Assembly (NCBI GenBank): GCA_015179125.1
Contig: WHVA01000068.1
Coordinates: forward strand, 62,001 to 126,000
DNA from: Gautieria morchelliformis
Taxonomy: Eukaryota > Basidiomycota > Agaricomycetes > Gomphales > Gomphaceae
Length of the DNA stretch: 64,000 bases
Direction of reading: 5' to 3'
Shown piece after piece: positions 28,457 to 39,423 of the stretch. Made by a program: the position numbers and the translations under genes. Under the pieces are notes generated by a model that worked only from the letters and a program-made list of their open reading frames with translations, had not been told where the DNA came from and made no database searches. How positions within the stretch are numbered: position 1 is the first letter of the stretch; each line of letters opens with the position of its first letter.

Positions 28457-29119
28457 CCGCAGACTCAGAGTGCAAGTCTCCGACTCGCTTTCTGAAAACG
28501 CCTCGGGTGGTTCATCTGAAGAGATGTACGTGGCTTGCACCTCATTTTCTTGCGCTCTCTTGCAAAAGAAGTCAGAAATGAGCACCTTCTTCCCAGCAGT
28601 CCTCGTTTTTTGATGTTTCGCGGCCCAGTGTTGCTTTGTCCTCATGCTGTTTCCGGTGTAGTGCTTCTTCCTCTTTCTGCCTGCTTCTTTCATCCTTTCA
28701 GCAGCGGCAGCCACAATTTGAGCTTCTTGTAGTATCTGTGAAAAATGTGAGAGTGCTGCGTCATTTTTGATTTCTGTGGTGGCTTCCTCATCGTCATCCT
28801 CCAGGTCGTCTTCATCCCACTCTGCAAGCCCTTCATTCTCAAGGATCTGAAACCTCCCAATTATCTCATCGTCACCTTCCTCTCACCCATCGTCAGAGTC
28901 TTCTTCCAGGTCTGTAATAAAGTCCAAGCTTGAGTCTTCATCCGGCACCTCCTCAATGGTGGTCTTTGATAACTTCGGCAGTTTTGGCAGGTTCTGGATT
29001 CTTTTTTTCACCGCGGCCGACCTGCAAGTCATTATAGGATCGATTTTGAGACTGGCAGCAAGCAGGAATAGCATTGTGTGGCTCAGGAAAAAATTTTCAG
29101 CGGGATTAGCCAAGGTCAC
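28457..29119 (-). pseudogene. 5' half of a DDE-superfamily transposase gene
   Basis: On the minus strand: 29119-28883 opens MTLANPAENFF and goes through RSAAVKKRIQNLPKLPKLSK to an acidic stretch (DLEEDSDDG). After an in-frame TGA at 28880-28882 the same frame goes on (DDEIIGRFQILENEGLAEWD) to the basic motif GRKRKKHYTGNSMRTKQHW and ISDFF. HYTGNS..T and a following S-(I/L)-x-x-FF are typical of the N-terminus of the mushroom DDE family whose catalytic part is found at 50467-52450. The frame is cut at 28456 by the LTR with its target duplication. The two halves fit together as one gene split by insertion and inversion. Confidence 0.65.
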
Positions 29120-29469
29120 GTGTCATTGTGTGACGCGCAAAATTGCGTCCTCTCAGAAAATGTAAAGTGCTGCAAAACACTCAAAACCAATATAGAATTT
29201 TTAATTTAATTTTTCTATCACCTGCACATTGTCAAGCTTACTCTACTGTCAGTTTGCAGAATTTCAACAAATTCTCTGCAACAAGTGATAGCCCAATGGA
29301 ATGGGAAAAGATTCTAGCAAAAAGATTTATAACCATATTTATGTCTGTACCGCGCGGTGCAGGAAGGACTATATATACTATATTTAGTGGGCTCACTGCT
29401 TATCTTTCTTTGTATTCCACATATTCTTACTAGATTGGTCATCACAGATGCATAATAAGTTGTTAAGAA
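29120..29469. other. No gene recognised
   Basis: AT-leaning sequence upstream of WD40 gene B. It includes ACTATATATACTATA at about 29367, which could serve as a core promoter, but this is weak. Confidence 0.35.
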
Positions 29470-30360
29470 GCCTTGCAACGCTCCAACAAGGGCTTTGAGA
29501 ACTTGTGCACCGCAGTCTCAGCAAGGTGCTACTACAGTAAGTGATTTTGTTGCCAATATATACTGGCTCGACTGAATTGAAAATATTAGGCACTGGCACG
29601 ATTCAGTTGAGCTCATAATATCTACTGGTAGGAAAATCACAACTAAGTAGCTATTTGCACAGCGTTGCTTCGGTGCTAATATAGGATTCTGGATTGACAG
29701 AGATGCCCTCGCCAGCCTTTGCTTTGCCCTTCACCGATCCTTACCTATAGGACCAGAAATCTTGAATCATGTATCGCGTCCAGCCACTCAATGATGACTC
29801 ATTCCCTTTCTCAGAGTCCTTGCTAACAGCGTCGTCCTCATCCACCGTCTGGGGTCCAGGAGCTCTGTCCGGAAAGGCACTGAAGGCAATCGGAGGAATA
29901 AGCCTCGACCTGCTTTGCCAACTGGCAATTTGCGTGCGACTGGCGAAGATCAAGTGAGCGATTGAAAAGACACCGCATGTCTTCCATGATCCCATGGATG
30001 CCATTGAATCCCAGTGAATGAATGAATATCATTCTGACATGAAAGAGTTCTGCGAGTGAGTTTGAATCGCCATACTCTAAGAAAACTACTCATACCATGA
30101 GTGGTTGTATTATAACAGGGACAAATATTCACTATCAGTTCAACGTGCGGCGGGAGATCTAATCAGGAAGATTACACTGATTGAGACACCTGAGCGTCCT
30201 GACGGATCCTCTAGCTCTGTTGGTGAGTGTGATGTTTTCGTGGCATGGCTTCGCATTACTCAGGGTTTCGCACAAAAGAAAGAACACTCACACAGTGGGA
30301 GGTTCTTCTCGCTCCCCTTCTGCTCCCCAGTGGTGGCTTGTTTTTGGAAGAGGTTTCTGA
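29470..30360 (+). pseudogene. Module X piece and N-terminal exons of WD40 gene B
   Basis: 29485-29538 encodes GFENLCTAVSARCYY and meets GTAAGT. 29768-30060 matches the first long exon of gene A (YRVQPLNDDSFPFSESLL, ALSGKALKAIGGISLDLL), but its frame is soon closed by a stop after about 62 residues. 30105-30360 matches the second part (KYSLSVQRAAGDLIRKITL). The order and spacing are as in gene A. It is a decayed copy. Confidence 0.6.
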
Positions 30361-30815
30361 GAGCGACGGCCACACCGACTGGATCACGTCGGTGGTGTTC
30401 TCGCATGACAGCAAGTGCATCGTCACCGGATCTTTTGACAAGACGATCTGCATGTGGAATGCAGACACCAGGGAGCTAATTTCCGCACCATTCGAAGGCC
30501 ACACCGCCTCGGTCAGGTCGGTGGTGTTCTCGGACGGCGGCAAGTGCATCGTCTCCAGGTCTGATGATGGCATGATCCATGTATGGAATGCAGACACCGG
30601 GGAGGTCATTTCAGCACCATTTGAAGGCCACACCCACATCGTCACCTCGGTCACTTTCTTGCAGGATGGCACCACTTGAAGGCCACACTGACTGGGTCAT
30701 GTCGGTGGCATTCTCGCAGGATGGCAAGCACATCGTCTCTGGGTCTTTTGAGTAGACGATCCGTATGTGGAATGCAGACACCGGGGAGGTCATTTCAGCA
30801 CCATTAGCAGGTCAA
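30361..30815 (+). pseudogene. WD40 array of gene B, contracted to about 3 repeats
   Basis: Three repeats (GHTDWITSVVFSHDSKC.., GHTASVRSVVFSDGGKC.., GHTHIVTSVTFLQDG) are followed by a jump into a repeat in another frame. That last repeat is nearly identical to the broken tail of array D, including the TAG after SGSF. The array seems to have lost most units by deletion within repeats. Residue 23 is F, D, then F. Several conserved positions have decayed (KCIV for KRIV, SRS for SGS), so the copy is no longer maintained. Confidence 0.7.
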
Positions 30816-30829
30816 TCACCTAGTCAGTG

Positions 30830-31490
30830 GCTGTAATCTTCATTTGTTGGAACATGATGGGCCTGGGTTTCAAAACAAATTGTGGATCAAAAATGCCTGG
30901 TTACTAAACTCACCCTCAGAACCTTTATTCTACCTGGTCACAAGCAGGTCTCTGGCCCTTGATTTCATCCACTTTGGGCATGGCTGATCATTGATGCGGT
31001 GCAGAGATGCCACATGATTTTTCCATGGTAAACACTCATTGACACAGAGATATGTTTCATCTACTACCATAATGTTTGGACTTCCAGGTTGTTTTAGAAC
31101 ATTCCTGCATTTTATTAGCCAATCACATGGACTCCTATAACTATTGTACATGTAATAACCTTCTGATAGCCTGCCCAGGGTGTTTTCCCCAGGCCTAGGG
31201 TTCCTATTCCACATGAAGCGCCCAATTTTAATTAGTGACTAGCTAATCCATCATGTTAGTCGCCTTCACTGTGCCTGGCCTGCAGTGCTAGGCTAGATAT
31301 AGCAATGCACAATTGATGCAGCCTTGGCATGTGTCAGAGACAAGAATATATTAATCCCATGGCATAACAGAAATGGCTTGCATTATATCTCCTTACCCAT
31401 TGTATATTTGCTGTGTATATTTGCTGAGATGGGACAACCTGTTCATTTCTTTTATCTCCTATCTCCCTGTCAGGGAACCACCTCTTGACT
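30830..31490. repeat. Unclassified block, copy 2
   Basis: This is the counterpart of 1801-2480. The minus-strand frame 31214-30930 (MWNRNPRPGENTLGRLSEGY) is conserved but ends in different residues because a short internal piece is missing. Confidence 0.4.
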
Positions 31491-32500
31491 GGACTTTTCC
31501 TGCACAATGTCTGGAAGCTGCATGGGCTGCCATGAACTGTTGTGTCAGATCGTGGGGTCTAGTTTGTTCGTGAATTTGCTCATGAGCACTATCACCTCCT
31601 GGGCATTCGCACCGCAGCCTCCATGGCATACCACCCACAGACTGACAGACAAATGGAGCGACTCAATCAAGAGTTGGAACAGTATCTTCACCTCTTTGTG
31701 ACAGGATGACCGAGACAACCTCTTGCCCATGGCTGAATTCCAGTACAACAACCATGTTCATGCTTCAACTCATCAGTCCCCATTCATGCTGGACACTGGG
31801 AGACACCCACAAGGGCCTTGAACCACATTAACCTCCATCACAGCTTGAATCTGTCAATGAGTTCAAGGAGCAAATGGAGGAGTCACTGTCAGAAGTGAAG
31901 TTGGCACTGGCAAAGTTGAAGGAGCACATGGTGATGTACTATAATCACCGACGTGAGCATGCACCTACATTCGCACCAGGTGACAAAATGTACCTCAATG
32001 CAAGTGACATATGCACCACCTGTCCCTTGCAGAAGCTGGCTCATCGCTTAGTTGGCCACTACATTATTGAATGCCAAGTTGGGTCGCATGCATATCATCT
32101 CTGCCTCCCTAAGCCTCTGAATCATCTCCACCCTATTTTCCCATCATCAAGCTCACTCCTGCTCCATGTGATCCAATCCTGGGTCAACGACCAGCCCCAC
32201 CACCCCACCCATCCTTCAGGAGGGCGATGAGCACTTTGAAGTTGAACAGATGTTGGACAATTGCATGCCAGCGAATCGCCTGCAGTTCCTCATCAAGTGG
32301 AAGGGGTACAGCTAGAAAGAGAATTCATGCGAGAATAAGGGCAATTTCCAAGTGCCTGACCTCATCACTGACTTCTACCACTTGCATCCAGATGCCCCTA
32401 ATCACATTCACTCCTTGGAGGCTATCACCTTTCAGAATCACACTCCTGTTCCACTGATGGGCCTGCCTGTGTCAGGTTGCCGCATTCTAGAGGGGGGTGA
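31491..32500 (+). mobile_element. Fossil gypsy integrase-chromodomain, copy 2
   Basis: Counterpart of 2481-4169 without the solo LTR. It shows EFQYNNHVH, then KMYLNASDICTTCPLQKLAHR, LNHLHPIF and the chromodomain core QFLIKWKGY near 32283-32310. It ends in AGAGGGGGGTGA before the LTR. It is broken in many places. Confidence 0.75.
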
Positions 32501-32942
32501 TGTCAGGGGAACCATCATTGCACTGTGTGCATGGTCGGTCACAGCCAGTGCCTGATCACAGCCACCATTGCACTGTGTGCACCCCAGTGTGATGTGAAAT
32601 CAAGGTCTCCAAGCCTCTCCTAGCCTTCAGCATCCTTCTGCCTTGTGTTCCAGTCATTCCCTTCCTGTTCTGGCCATCTCTGACATCATTCCTTTCTTAT
32701 ATGTCCTGTCCCTGTTATCGCCGGCATGATCGCTTATGTAACTCGGGCATTCAGTGATTGGGCTAGCATGCCCACAGCTTATAGTCATAGCTAGCTGGTG
32801 AAGGAGTTCCTTAGAGTTTTCTCTTTGGATCCCCCTTTGCCAGGTATGTCTGTGTTGTGTATATAGTTTTCTATCTTAATTTGGATCCCCCTTTGCCAGT
32901 TCGCTGCTTGAGTATAGAGAGTCTGCCTAGGTTGCCCTTATA
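32501..32942 (+). mobile_element. LTR (family L1), copy 2
   Basis: TGTCAGGGGAAC to GGTTGCCCTTATA, the counterpart of 4170-4636. It has the paired GGATCCCCCTTTGCCAG motif, the first followed by GTATGT. Confidence 0.7.
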
Positions 32943-33254
32943 AACCTCCACTCACATCCTCACATGTTCAGGATGCATGGACCCATCATGCGGGCATGCA
33001 CACCCTATTCACAGCTGCAACCTACTCAACAACTCACAAGCACATGATGCAGGGGAAGGATGCTGGGAAACAGACCCATGAGACAGTGGCCATGGCTTCA
33101 TGCCCACATGCACCACTATACCTGCACCCATCTCTGGTGCTGCCCTTGCCACCAGCTGCTTCGACACACAGGGTAACCACCCAGGCTGGGAACGCGCTAC
33201 ATGGTGCGACCACGAGAGTGGAAGCCCACACCCCAACCACCACCATACTTAGTA

Positions 33255-33597
33255 CACCATCAAAACACCACCCCTGCCCTCTCGTAATCCCTATCAAGAG
33301 TGCTGATGGCTCATACTCATTCCCAGTGTGGTCCCTACTCTCTGGCTCTTACATCACAAGTATCAGTCATTCATAGTTGACCGGTAGTGTGTTTGGATCT
33401 TCAAAAGGAGTCCTGGCAGATGTAAGAGAGCTACGCTCTCTAGTTGGAGATTATAGGTTTTTCTTGTCTTTTAGTATGAAGTCACCTTGTGCCACCCCCA
33501 TTGTTCTCAGAGTATATAGTGGGTCCACTTAGATTAGTAATACAGAATCCTCTTTTCCATTCATGACAAGCATTGAGAGGGGGGTGATGTCAGGGTT
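33255..33597. other. Remnant ending in a polypurine tract
   Basis: No gene was recognised. The last bases, GACAAGCATTGAGAGGGGGG then TGA, resemble the 3' internal end of an LTR element and also the end of the ORF at 27936. Confidence 0.4.
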
Positions 33598-34006
33598 CAC
33601 GCATTTCCTTCCACAAGTTTCTATTTCCTTCCATGAGTTTCTGTCACCTTCCGTCAGTTTCTGTAACCTTCTGTCAGTTTCCGTCACTTTCTGTCAGTTT
33701 CCGTCACCTTCCATAACCTTCTATGAGTTTCTATTGTCTTCCACGAGTTTCCACAACCTTCTACAAGTTTCCATCTCCCCTATTATGTAAACCTTGCCAG
33801 CGCTATAAGACTGTAGCCAATGTGGTGGCATTTCCTCAGCTTGATCTCTGAGGATACCCACTACACAGGCAAGTCCCCATGTATCTATCGTTGGTAGAGT
33901 TATAAACTGAGGATACCCACTACACAGTTGGTTATTGTCCTTGCATCGGCCGCTATCTCCTTGAGTATCTTTAGGTTGTGGCTTCATCATTAGTGTTGCC
34001 CTCACA
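33598..34006 (+). mobile_element. LTR (family L3) with a 20-bp tandem array
   Basis: TGTCAGGGTTCAC to GTTGCCCTCACA, about 409 bp. The front part is a degenerate tandem repeat. The purine tract in front argues for a 3' LTR of an element that lay to the left. A 5' LTR of the gypsy at 46039-48613 is the alternative, since the copia nest inserted only 3 bp after this LTR. No target duplication was seen. Confidence 0.6.
33606..33776. repeat. About nine 20-bp tandem repeats in LTR U3
   Basis: The unit is near CCTTCC(A/G)(C/T)(G/A)AGTTTCTGT, a pyrimidine-rich repeat with substitutions between copies. Similar CCTTCCAC..AAGTTTC pieces occur at 27985-28030 and 25545-25605. Confidence 0.65.
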
Positions 34007-34014
34007 GTCGCCCT

Positions 34015-34493
34015 TGTAGAGGACAGGAATTATAGGCAGTAGGTTTGGACTTGGTGCTCAAAAGAAGACTAGAAATTAATTCACTACAGGATTTCTAGGT
34101 CAACAAATCGAAAAGAAACAAGACTAATTTACTTGCCTCTCTCAGTGAATTTAGTTGTCACTGAGAGAGGGGGGAAATGTGTCTCATGCACATGTACTAC
34201 TAGCCGGCGCTTTAGCGCCCGTGATGCCACGGTGTGCCATGATAAGTGCCCATAGAACGTAGCACGGTAGTGAACAGCCGCAGCTCAAAAAGGAAATTTG
34301 TCCACAACCACCCACAAAGGGTTGGTTGGACAGAACATGAAAAGAAGGAGAAATACAGCTTTGAAAAATCAAAGAAAAATTTGACAAATCATAGAATGAA
34401 TGTCAGCATGGTTTCAAGTCAAAATCAAAAGAAATATGAATGGTGGAGTCTATTTGGCTTGATTTTGGTGCAGGAGCATAAATGCACCCAACA
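34015..34493 (-). mobile_element. Copia 3' LTR
   Basis: 479 bp, TGTAGAGGACAGG on the plus strand to GCACCCAACA. It contains a perfect 13-bp stem-loop (34136-34170). Confidence 0.9.
34136..34170. repeat. 13-bp hairpin in the copia LTR
   Basis: CCTCTCTCAGTGA, loop ATTTAGTTG, TCACTGAGAGAGG. Present also at 45677-45711 and, in weaker form, twice in the related solo LTR (near 41463 and 41580). Confidence 0.8.
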
Positions 34494-34506
34494 CGCCCCC
34501 TCAAGC

Positions 34507-37500
34507 CTAATATATTCCAAGCTTCTCGTTAAGGATCTTCACTCTAGGACTAGGAAGTCCTTTAATGAGAATATCTGCCAACATTTGTTCGGTTGGCAAA
34601 TAAACGAGCTTGGCTTCTTGATTTTTGATTATATCTCGAAGGAAATATAATCTGATGTTGAAATGTTTGGTTCTCGTGTGTTGTTGAGTGCCATACGTGA
34701 TTGCAATGGCTGATTGATTGTCTGAATAAACTTGGGTGGGTCTGTTCAGCGGTTGGAATATTTCAGAAATAAAATGGTGCATCCAGAGAGCCTCTTTGCC
34801 AGCATAGGTCAGGGCAACAAATTCGGCTTCAGTTGATGAGAGGGCTACTATCGATTGTTTCTGGCAACTCCATGAAACAGTGCCTCCATCAATCTGAAAT
34901 AAATATGCCAAATATGAACGCCTATGACTCTGTGAACCCCAATCCGCATCTGAATACCCCATCAAGCCGTCTCGATTTCTTCCAAGTGTGAGTTTGTAAT
35001 GCTTCGTGCCTTTCAAATATTTGAAGACACGTTTAACTGCATTCCAATGTGTGCCACCTGGATTTTCGAGGAATTGTGAGAGCAACGACATCGCAAATGC
35101 AATGTCAGGTCGAGTGGCTACAGCTGCCCACATCAGTGATCCTATGGCTTGCCTGTATGGAATCTTCGACATGGCTTTCTTGCCTCTCTCTGTAGAAGGA
35201 CATTGGTCTTTAGATAATTTAACAGCTGGATCAAGAGGCGTTGCATAAGTCTTCGCATCTTCGAGATTGAATTTTTTGATGATCTTCTCATGTATGCGAG
35301 TTGTGAAATTGCAATGGTTTTCTTCTGCCAGTCTCTTTCGATTTTGAGGTTCAATAGCCAATGAATCTCGCCTAGATCTTTCATACTGAAGACCTGAGCA
35401 AGATCTCGTTTGACTTCGTCCAGGACTGACTGATTCTCAGCTGTGATGGTGAGGTCGTCCACAGCTGTTGCAATGATCACATGCCCCTTTCCGCCACGTC
35501 TATAAAATACAGCCCCATCTGTGGCTGATGTAGTGAATCCTAACTTGTGGAATTCACCACTTAGACGTTTGTACCATTCTCTTCCAGATTGTTTGAGGCC
35601 GTAGAGTGCTTTCTTCAAAAGTAGCACTTCGTCTTTGTCTCCAGACTCATATCCATACGGCTGCTTCATGTAAATAGGTTCAGGCAGTGTAGCATTGAGA
35701 TATGCATAGTCCACGTCCATTTGATGAATAGGCCAGTCATTCCTAGCAGCAATGGCGCATATGATCCGTAGGGAGGATAACCGAGCAACAGGTGAGTATG
35801 TCTCATCATAGTCGACTCCAAACTTCTGTGTGAAGCCTTGGGCGACCATTCTCGATTTAGGCATTATTGGTTTCCCTTCTGGATTACGCTTCCAAAGGTA
35901 GACCCATTTATTACCGACAATATTGGCTCCAGGAGGTGGTTTGGCTCATCCCACACTCCCTTGTCGATTAGGGCCTCATACTCTTTGTCCATTGATTTCT
36001 TCCACATAGGATTATTCAGAGCTTCGTCTGCATTGCTAGGTTCAATTTAACTCAAATCCGGTGCCTTGTCATTGTTTTGACCGTCGGTTGGAAACGCACT
36101 GATGGCAAACTCATAACTACTGATGCCATCAATCTCGGAGGATAATTCTTGGTCGAATAGATTTTCTTTATGGTCCTCAACGTCCTCATAAGCTAGCGTA
36201 GTCAGATGTGCGCCAGCTTGTCTCTGAGTTTGAGATCTTGTTACGGGACCTGTTGGGGCCGGCTGCACTTGTTGTTGACGAATCCTTTTGCTTCTCCTTA
36301 TTGGTTCAGCTTCTATAGGTCTGTCATCAACTCCCTGAATAGGTTGCAGCTCTTCAAGATATTCCTCTGGTGCGCTTTCATCAATTTCTTCGATCTTTGC
36401 CTCTTGCTGACTAAGCGACTGGGCACAGGCACTGATGCCGGAATGGCCTCCTTCTCCTCTCTAGACATGGTAGCTTGGATTCCTCAACAGAAATGATTGG
36501 GACTTTTCCCTTCTTCATCTCTGAATCAAACACGATGTTTCGCTCGACAGAAACTTTGTGAGAGTCAGGCCAATAAACATAATGACCATGGCTCTGCGCA
36601 GAAATTCCTATCCACCAAGCTCTTTGGCACGAGCTGCCAATTTATCTCCCTGAGTGACCTTGACATAGATTTGGTTCCCCACGTGTGAATGTCTTTGAGA
36701 TTCGGCTTCTCATGGTGAATCATTTCATAAGGCGTTTTATCCGGTAGAGCTCTGGTATGCGTCCTGTTCCTAAGATAATTGGCATGCTGTATCGCATAGC
36801 CCCATAATATCTTAGGAAGGCCTGATTCCAATAGCATGGCACGAGTTCTCTCAGTGAGTGTTCGGTTCAGACGTTCGCAACACCATTAGACTCTGGTGTG
36901 TCATGTACCGTCAACCGATGCTTCGTGCCTTGTTTGGCCAGGTGCTGTTCGAATTCAGAGCTCGTATACTCGCTCCCTCATCAGAAACAAGTGCCTTGAT
37001 GTGCACATTTCTCTGTCGAAGCATTAGAGCCTCATAGAGCTTGTACTTTGAGAATGCTTCTGATTTGTTCGCCATGAGATAGATCACCGATTCCCTTGAG
37101 TAGTCATCGATAAAAGAGACATAATATGACTTTTTATCGATTGTGAGGTGCCTTGCAGGTCCCCAGACATCAGAATAAATTCTGTCACCGAATTTTGATG
37201 TACGGTCTCTGGGTTCTCGAGGAAGAGGTTTGCGTGCAATCTTGGCTTGAATGCACGCATCACAGACAATCTTATTGCCTGTGGAGCTCAGTTCAATGCC
37301 CAATATCATGCCACAGTTAAGTAAATGTTGTAGGGACTTCTGTGGAATGTGCCCCATCCTCTGATGAATTTCCATGGCAGACAAACACATATGGGCTTGA
37401 GCACTTGGTGAATGGAGGTCTAGTCGATATAAGCCATTGACCTTCGGTGCTTGCATCAATATCTTTCCAGCAGTGTTAGATATTGTGCATTTCTGGCCAC

Positions 37501-38740
37501 CGAGTCGAATATCGTAGCCAGCATCATCGCACCGACCGATTGAGATGAGGGTAGCAGCGATTTTTGGTGCATAGTATGTATCTTGCAACATGACTTCTAC
37601 TGTTTTATCTCCAACCTTATTGGATAATACAAGCAGGCCTGAGCTGAAGGTATCAAAATTGCCTTTGTTGGCTGCTCGGATAGTCCTCGGCTGTGAGAAT
37701 TGACAGTAGTTCCTCAATAAATGTTTATGAGGTGTCATGTGCGATGTCGTTCCGGTGTTGAGTATCACTACAACTCCTGAGGATGTGCTCGAATTAAAAT
37801 TAGAGCACTCGTCGAAATTGGTGAAGGCAAGATGCCCATCATCACTTTCCTCAGAAGAGGTGTCTTTATCGGCAACATTCGCTTTTGCTTTACCCTTCTT
37901 CTTCTTTTTGCCTTTGGCCTTTTTCTTCTGACATGGTCCTTGACCTTCTTTACCACCTCCTTTAGCCCAGCAATTTTCGATAGAATGCCCAGGCTTTTTG
38001 CAGTTAGTGCATGTATGCACCTTCTGCCCCTTCTGGTCCTTCTTAGTAGATGAACCAATAAACACCTGCTCTTCTTGCAGGAGTGTTTTCTTCCTGTCAT
38101 ACTGAGCCTTTAGTACCCTAATAATGTCATCAGGGACTAATGGTCTCCCGCATTCTTCAAGCGAAGTGGTGAGGGCATTCATGACTGCCTCATAGGATGG
38201 TGGAAGTGACGCAAGGATGATGTCCATAAATTCTTCTTCAGAAACTCTGGCTCCCATCTCATTAAGACGAGCATATAGGTCTTGGGCCTTGTCCAAATGG
38301 TCTCTCAAGTCTCCATCCTCAGGACATCTCATACTGCGGAGTTGTCTCTGCAGGCTGGTGAGGACCATCTTGGGCTTTTTGGTCATTTCATTGACCAGTG
38401 CATCCCAAGTCTCTTTCGCTGTCTTTTGTTTCTGTAGCATCAGAGCCAGTGACTCTGACACTGAGACGATGATTTGGGTCTTTGCTTGTCCTTCTCTAGC
38501 AAGATATCTCTCCAGCTTCTCCTCAGCCTTATCCATCTGAGTTTCCTCAGCTTCTGTAAGAATATGGCCTGGGGGCATGACTTGGGGATCAGGAGGTCGA
38601 GTGACTCTCCCTTCTACATGCTTGAGTAGATTTTTGGACTTGAAATAGCTGATGAGAGTGGCTCGCCACAATGGCCAATTACTTCCATCTGTAGCAAGCT
38701 TCTCAACACCCAAAAGCTTCTGTGAAGTGTCTCCGGGGCC
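34507..38740 (-). mobile_element. Copia internal region (Gag-PR-IN-RT-RH)
   Basis: On the minus strand Gag begins MGPGDTSQKLLGVEKL at about 38740. It has a zinc knuckle CTNCKKPGHSIENC and a Lys-rich tail, followed by the protease region, GAG-pre-integrase (HQRMGHI), the integrase start (GDRIYSDVWGPA, SFIDDYSR), reverse transcriptase (35864-35142; ALYGLKQSGREWYK, ATAVDDLTI) and RNase H (35361-34507; GYSDADWGS, VALSSTEAEFVALTYAGKEA, DNQSA). It is broken at about four places. Confidence 0.85.
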
Positions 38741-38746
38741 CATAAC

Positions 38747-39236
38747 TGTCAGGGGACACCCTGTTTCCCATTTCCAGTTCCGACACCACACCCAGTTCCG
38801 ACTCCAGTTCCGACTCCAGTTCCGGTTCCGATTCCATCTCCGCCTCCGCTTTCGGAAATGATTCCGCTCCTGGGAGAACTTCCACCGGTTCTGTTTGCCT
38901 TGCCAGTTCCACCCCAATTTCCGACTTCCACTCTCGGAACAGTGTCAGAAATCAAGCGGCTCACGTAATGGGTGGAATCAAGGGTCGATCAAGGGTCAGG
39001 GAGGTCAGGGGGATGCAGGGTTGATGGCGGGTGCCAAGTGTTGTCCCTGGCTGCGCAGCATAGTATAATACAGGCTCGCTGACATTGGGGGTCCTTAGAC
39101 TTTTCTCTTTGGATTTCCCCTTGTCAGGTGAGAATCCCCTCTCTTGTATACTCTGTTCATTTATACATACTTTGGATTTACCCTTGTCAGTTGTGTGGTA
39201 GTGTGATCTCCACAACCAGCCAGGGTTGCCCTTACA
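38747..39236 (+). mobile_element. Gypsy 5' LTR
   Basis: TGTCAGGGGACACC to GGTTGCCCTTACA, 490 bp. U3 holds short tandem repeats of CAGTTCCGACTC. TATAATA at 39064-39070 and a likely transcript start near 39097 (AGACTTTTCT). Confidence 0.9.
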
Positions 39237-39238
39237 GC

Positions 39239-39248
39239 AGAAAAGTCT
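39239..39248 (+). promoter_or_regulatory. Gypsy primer-binding site, self-primer type
   Basis: AGAAAAGTCT, two bases after the LTR, is the exact reverse complement of AGACTTTTCT at 39097-39106, the predicted 5' end of the transcript. Tf1/sushi elements prime minus-strand DNA from their own folded 5' end in this way. The TATA-like box about 30 bp upstream of 39097 supports the start. Confidence 0.65.
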
Positions 39249-39423
39249 CTTCCCTAGAGGACCGGTGGTCGTACTGCGCGTTGCATTTGCCATAGGTGCG
39301 TTCGGAATCGGAGACAGCGACTCGGAGATCGCAACCTCTTCCACACACACAGCGTACGACAGCCCCTCTTCTTATGTAGAGCTCCCAACCCCGGAAATCC
39401 CGTCCCATATTTCTCCTTCCGAC

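Larger units (their letters stand above)
30680..33254. repeat. Segmental duplication, copy 2 (copy 1 at 1636-4938)
   Basis: The broken WD40 tail, the unclassified block, the gypsy fossil, its LTR and about 300 bp downstream recur here in the same order and orientation as at 1636-4938. Copy 1 is longer because of the solo LTR at 3014-3679. With the WD40 gene in front of each copy, the duplicated unit was probably WD40 gene plus 3' flank. Confidence 0.85.
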
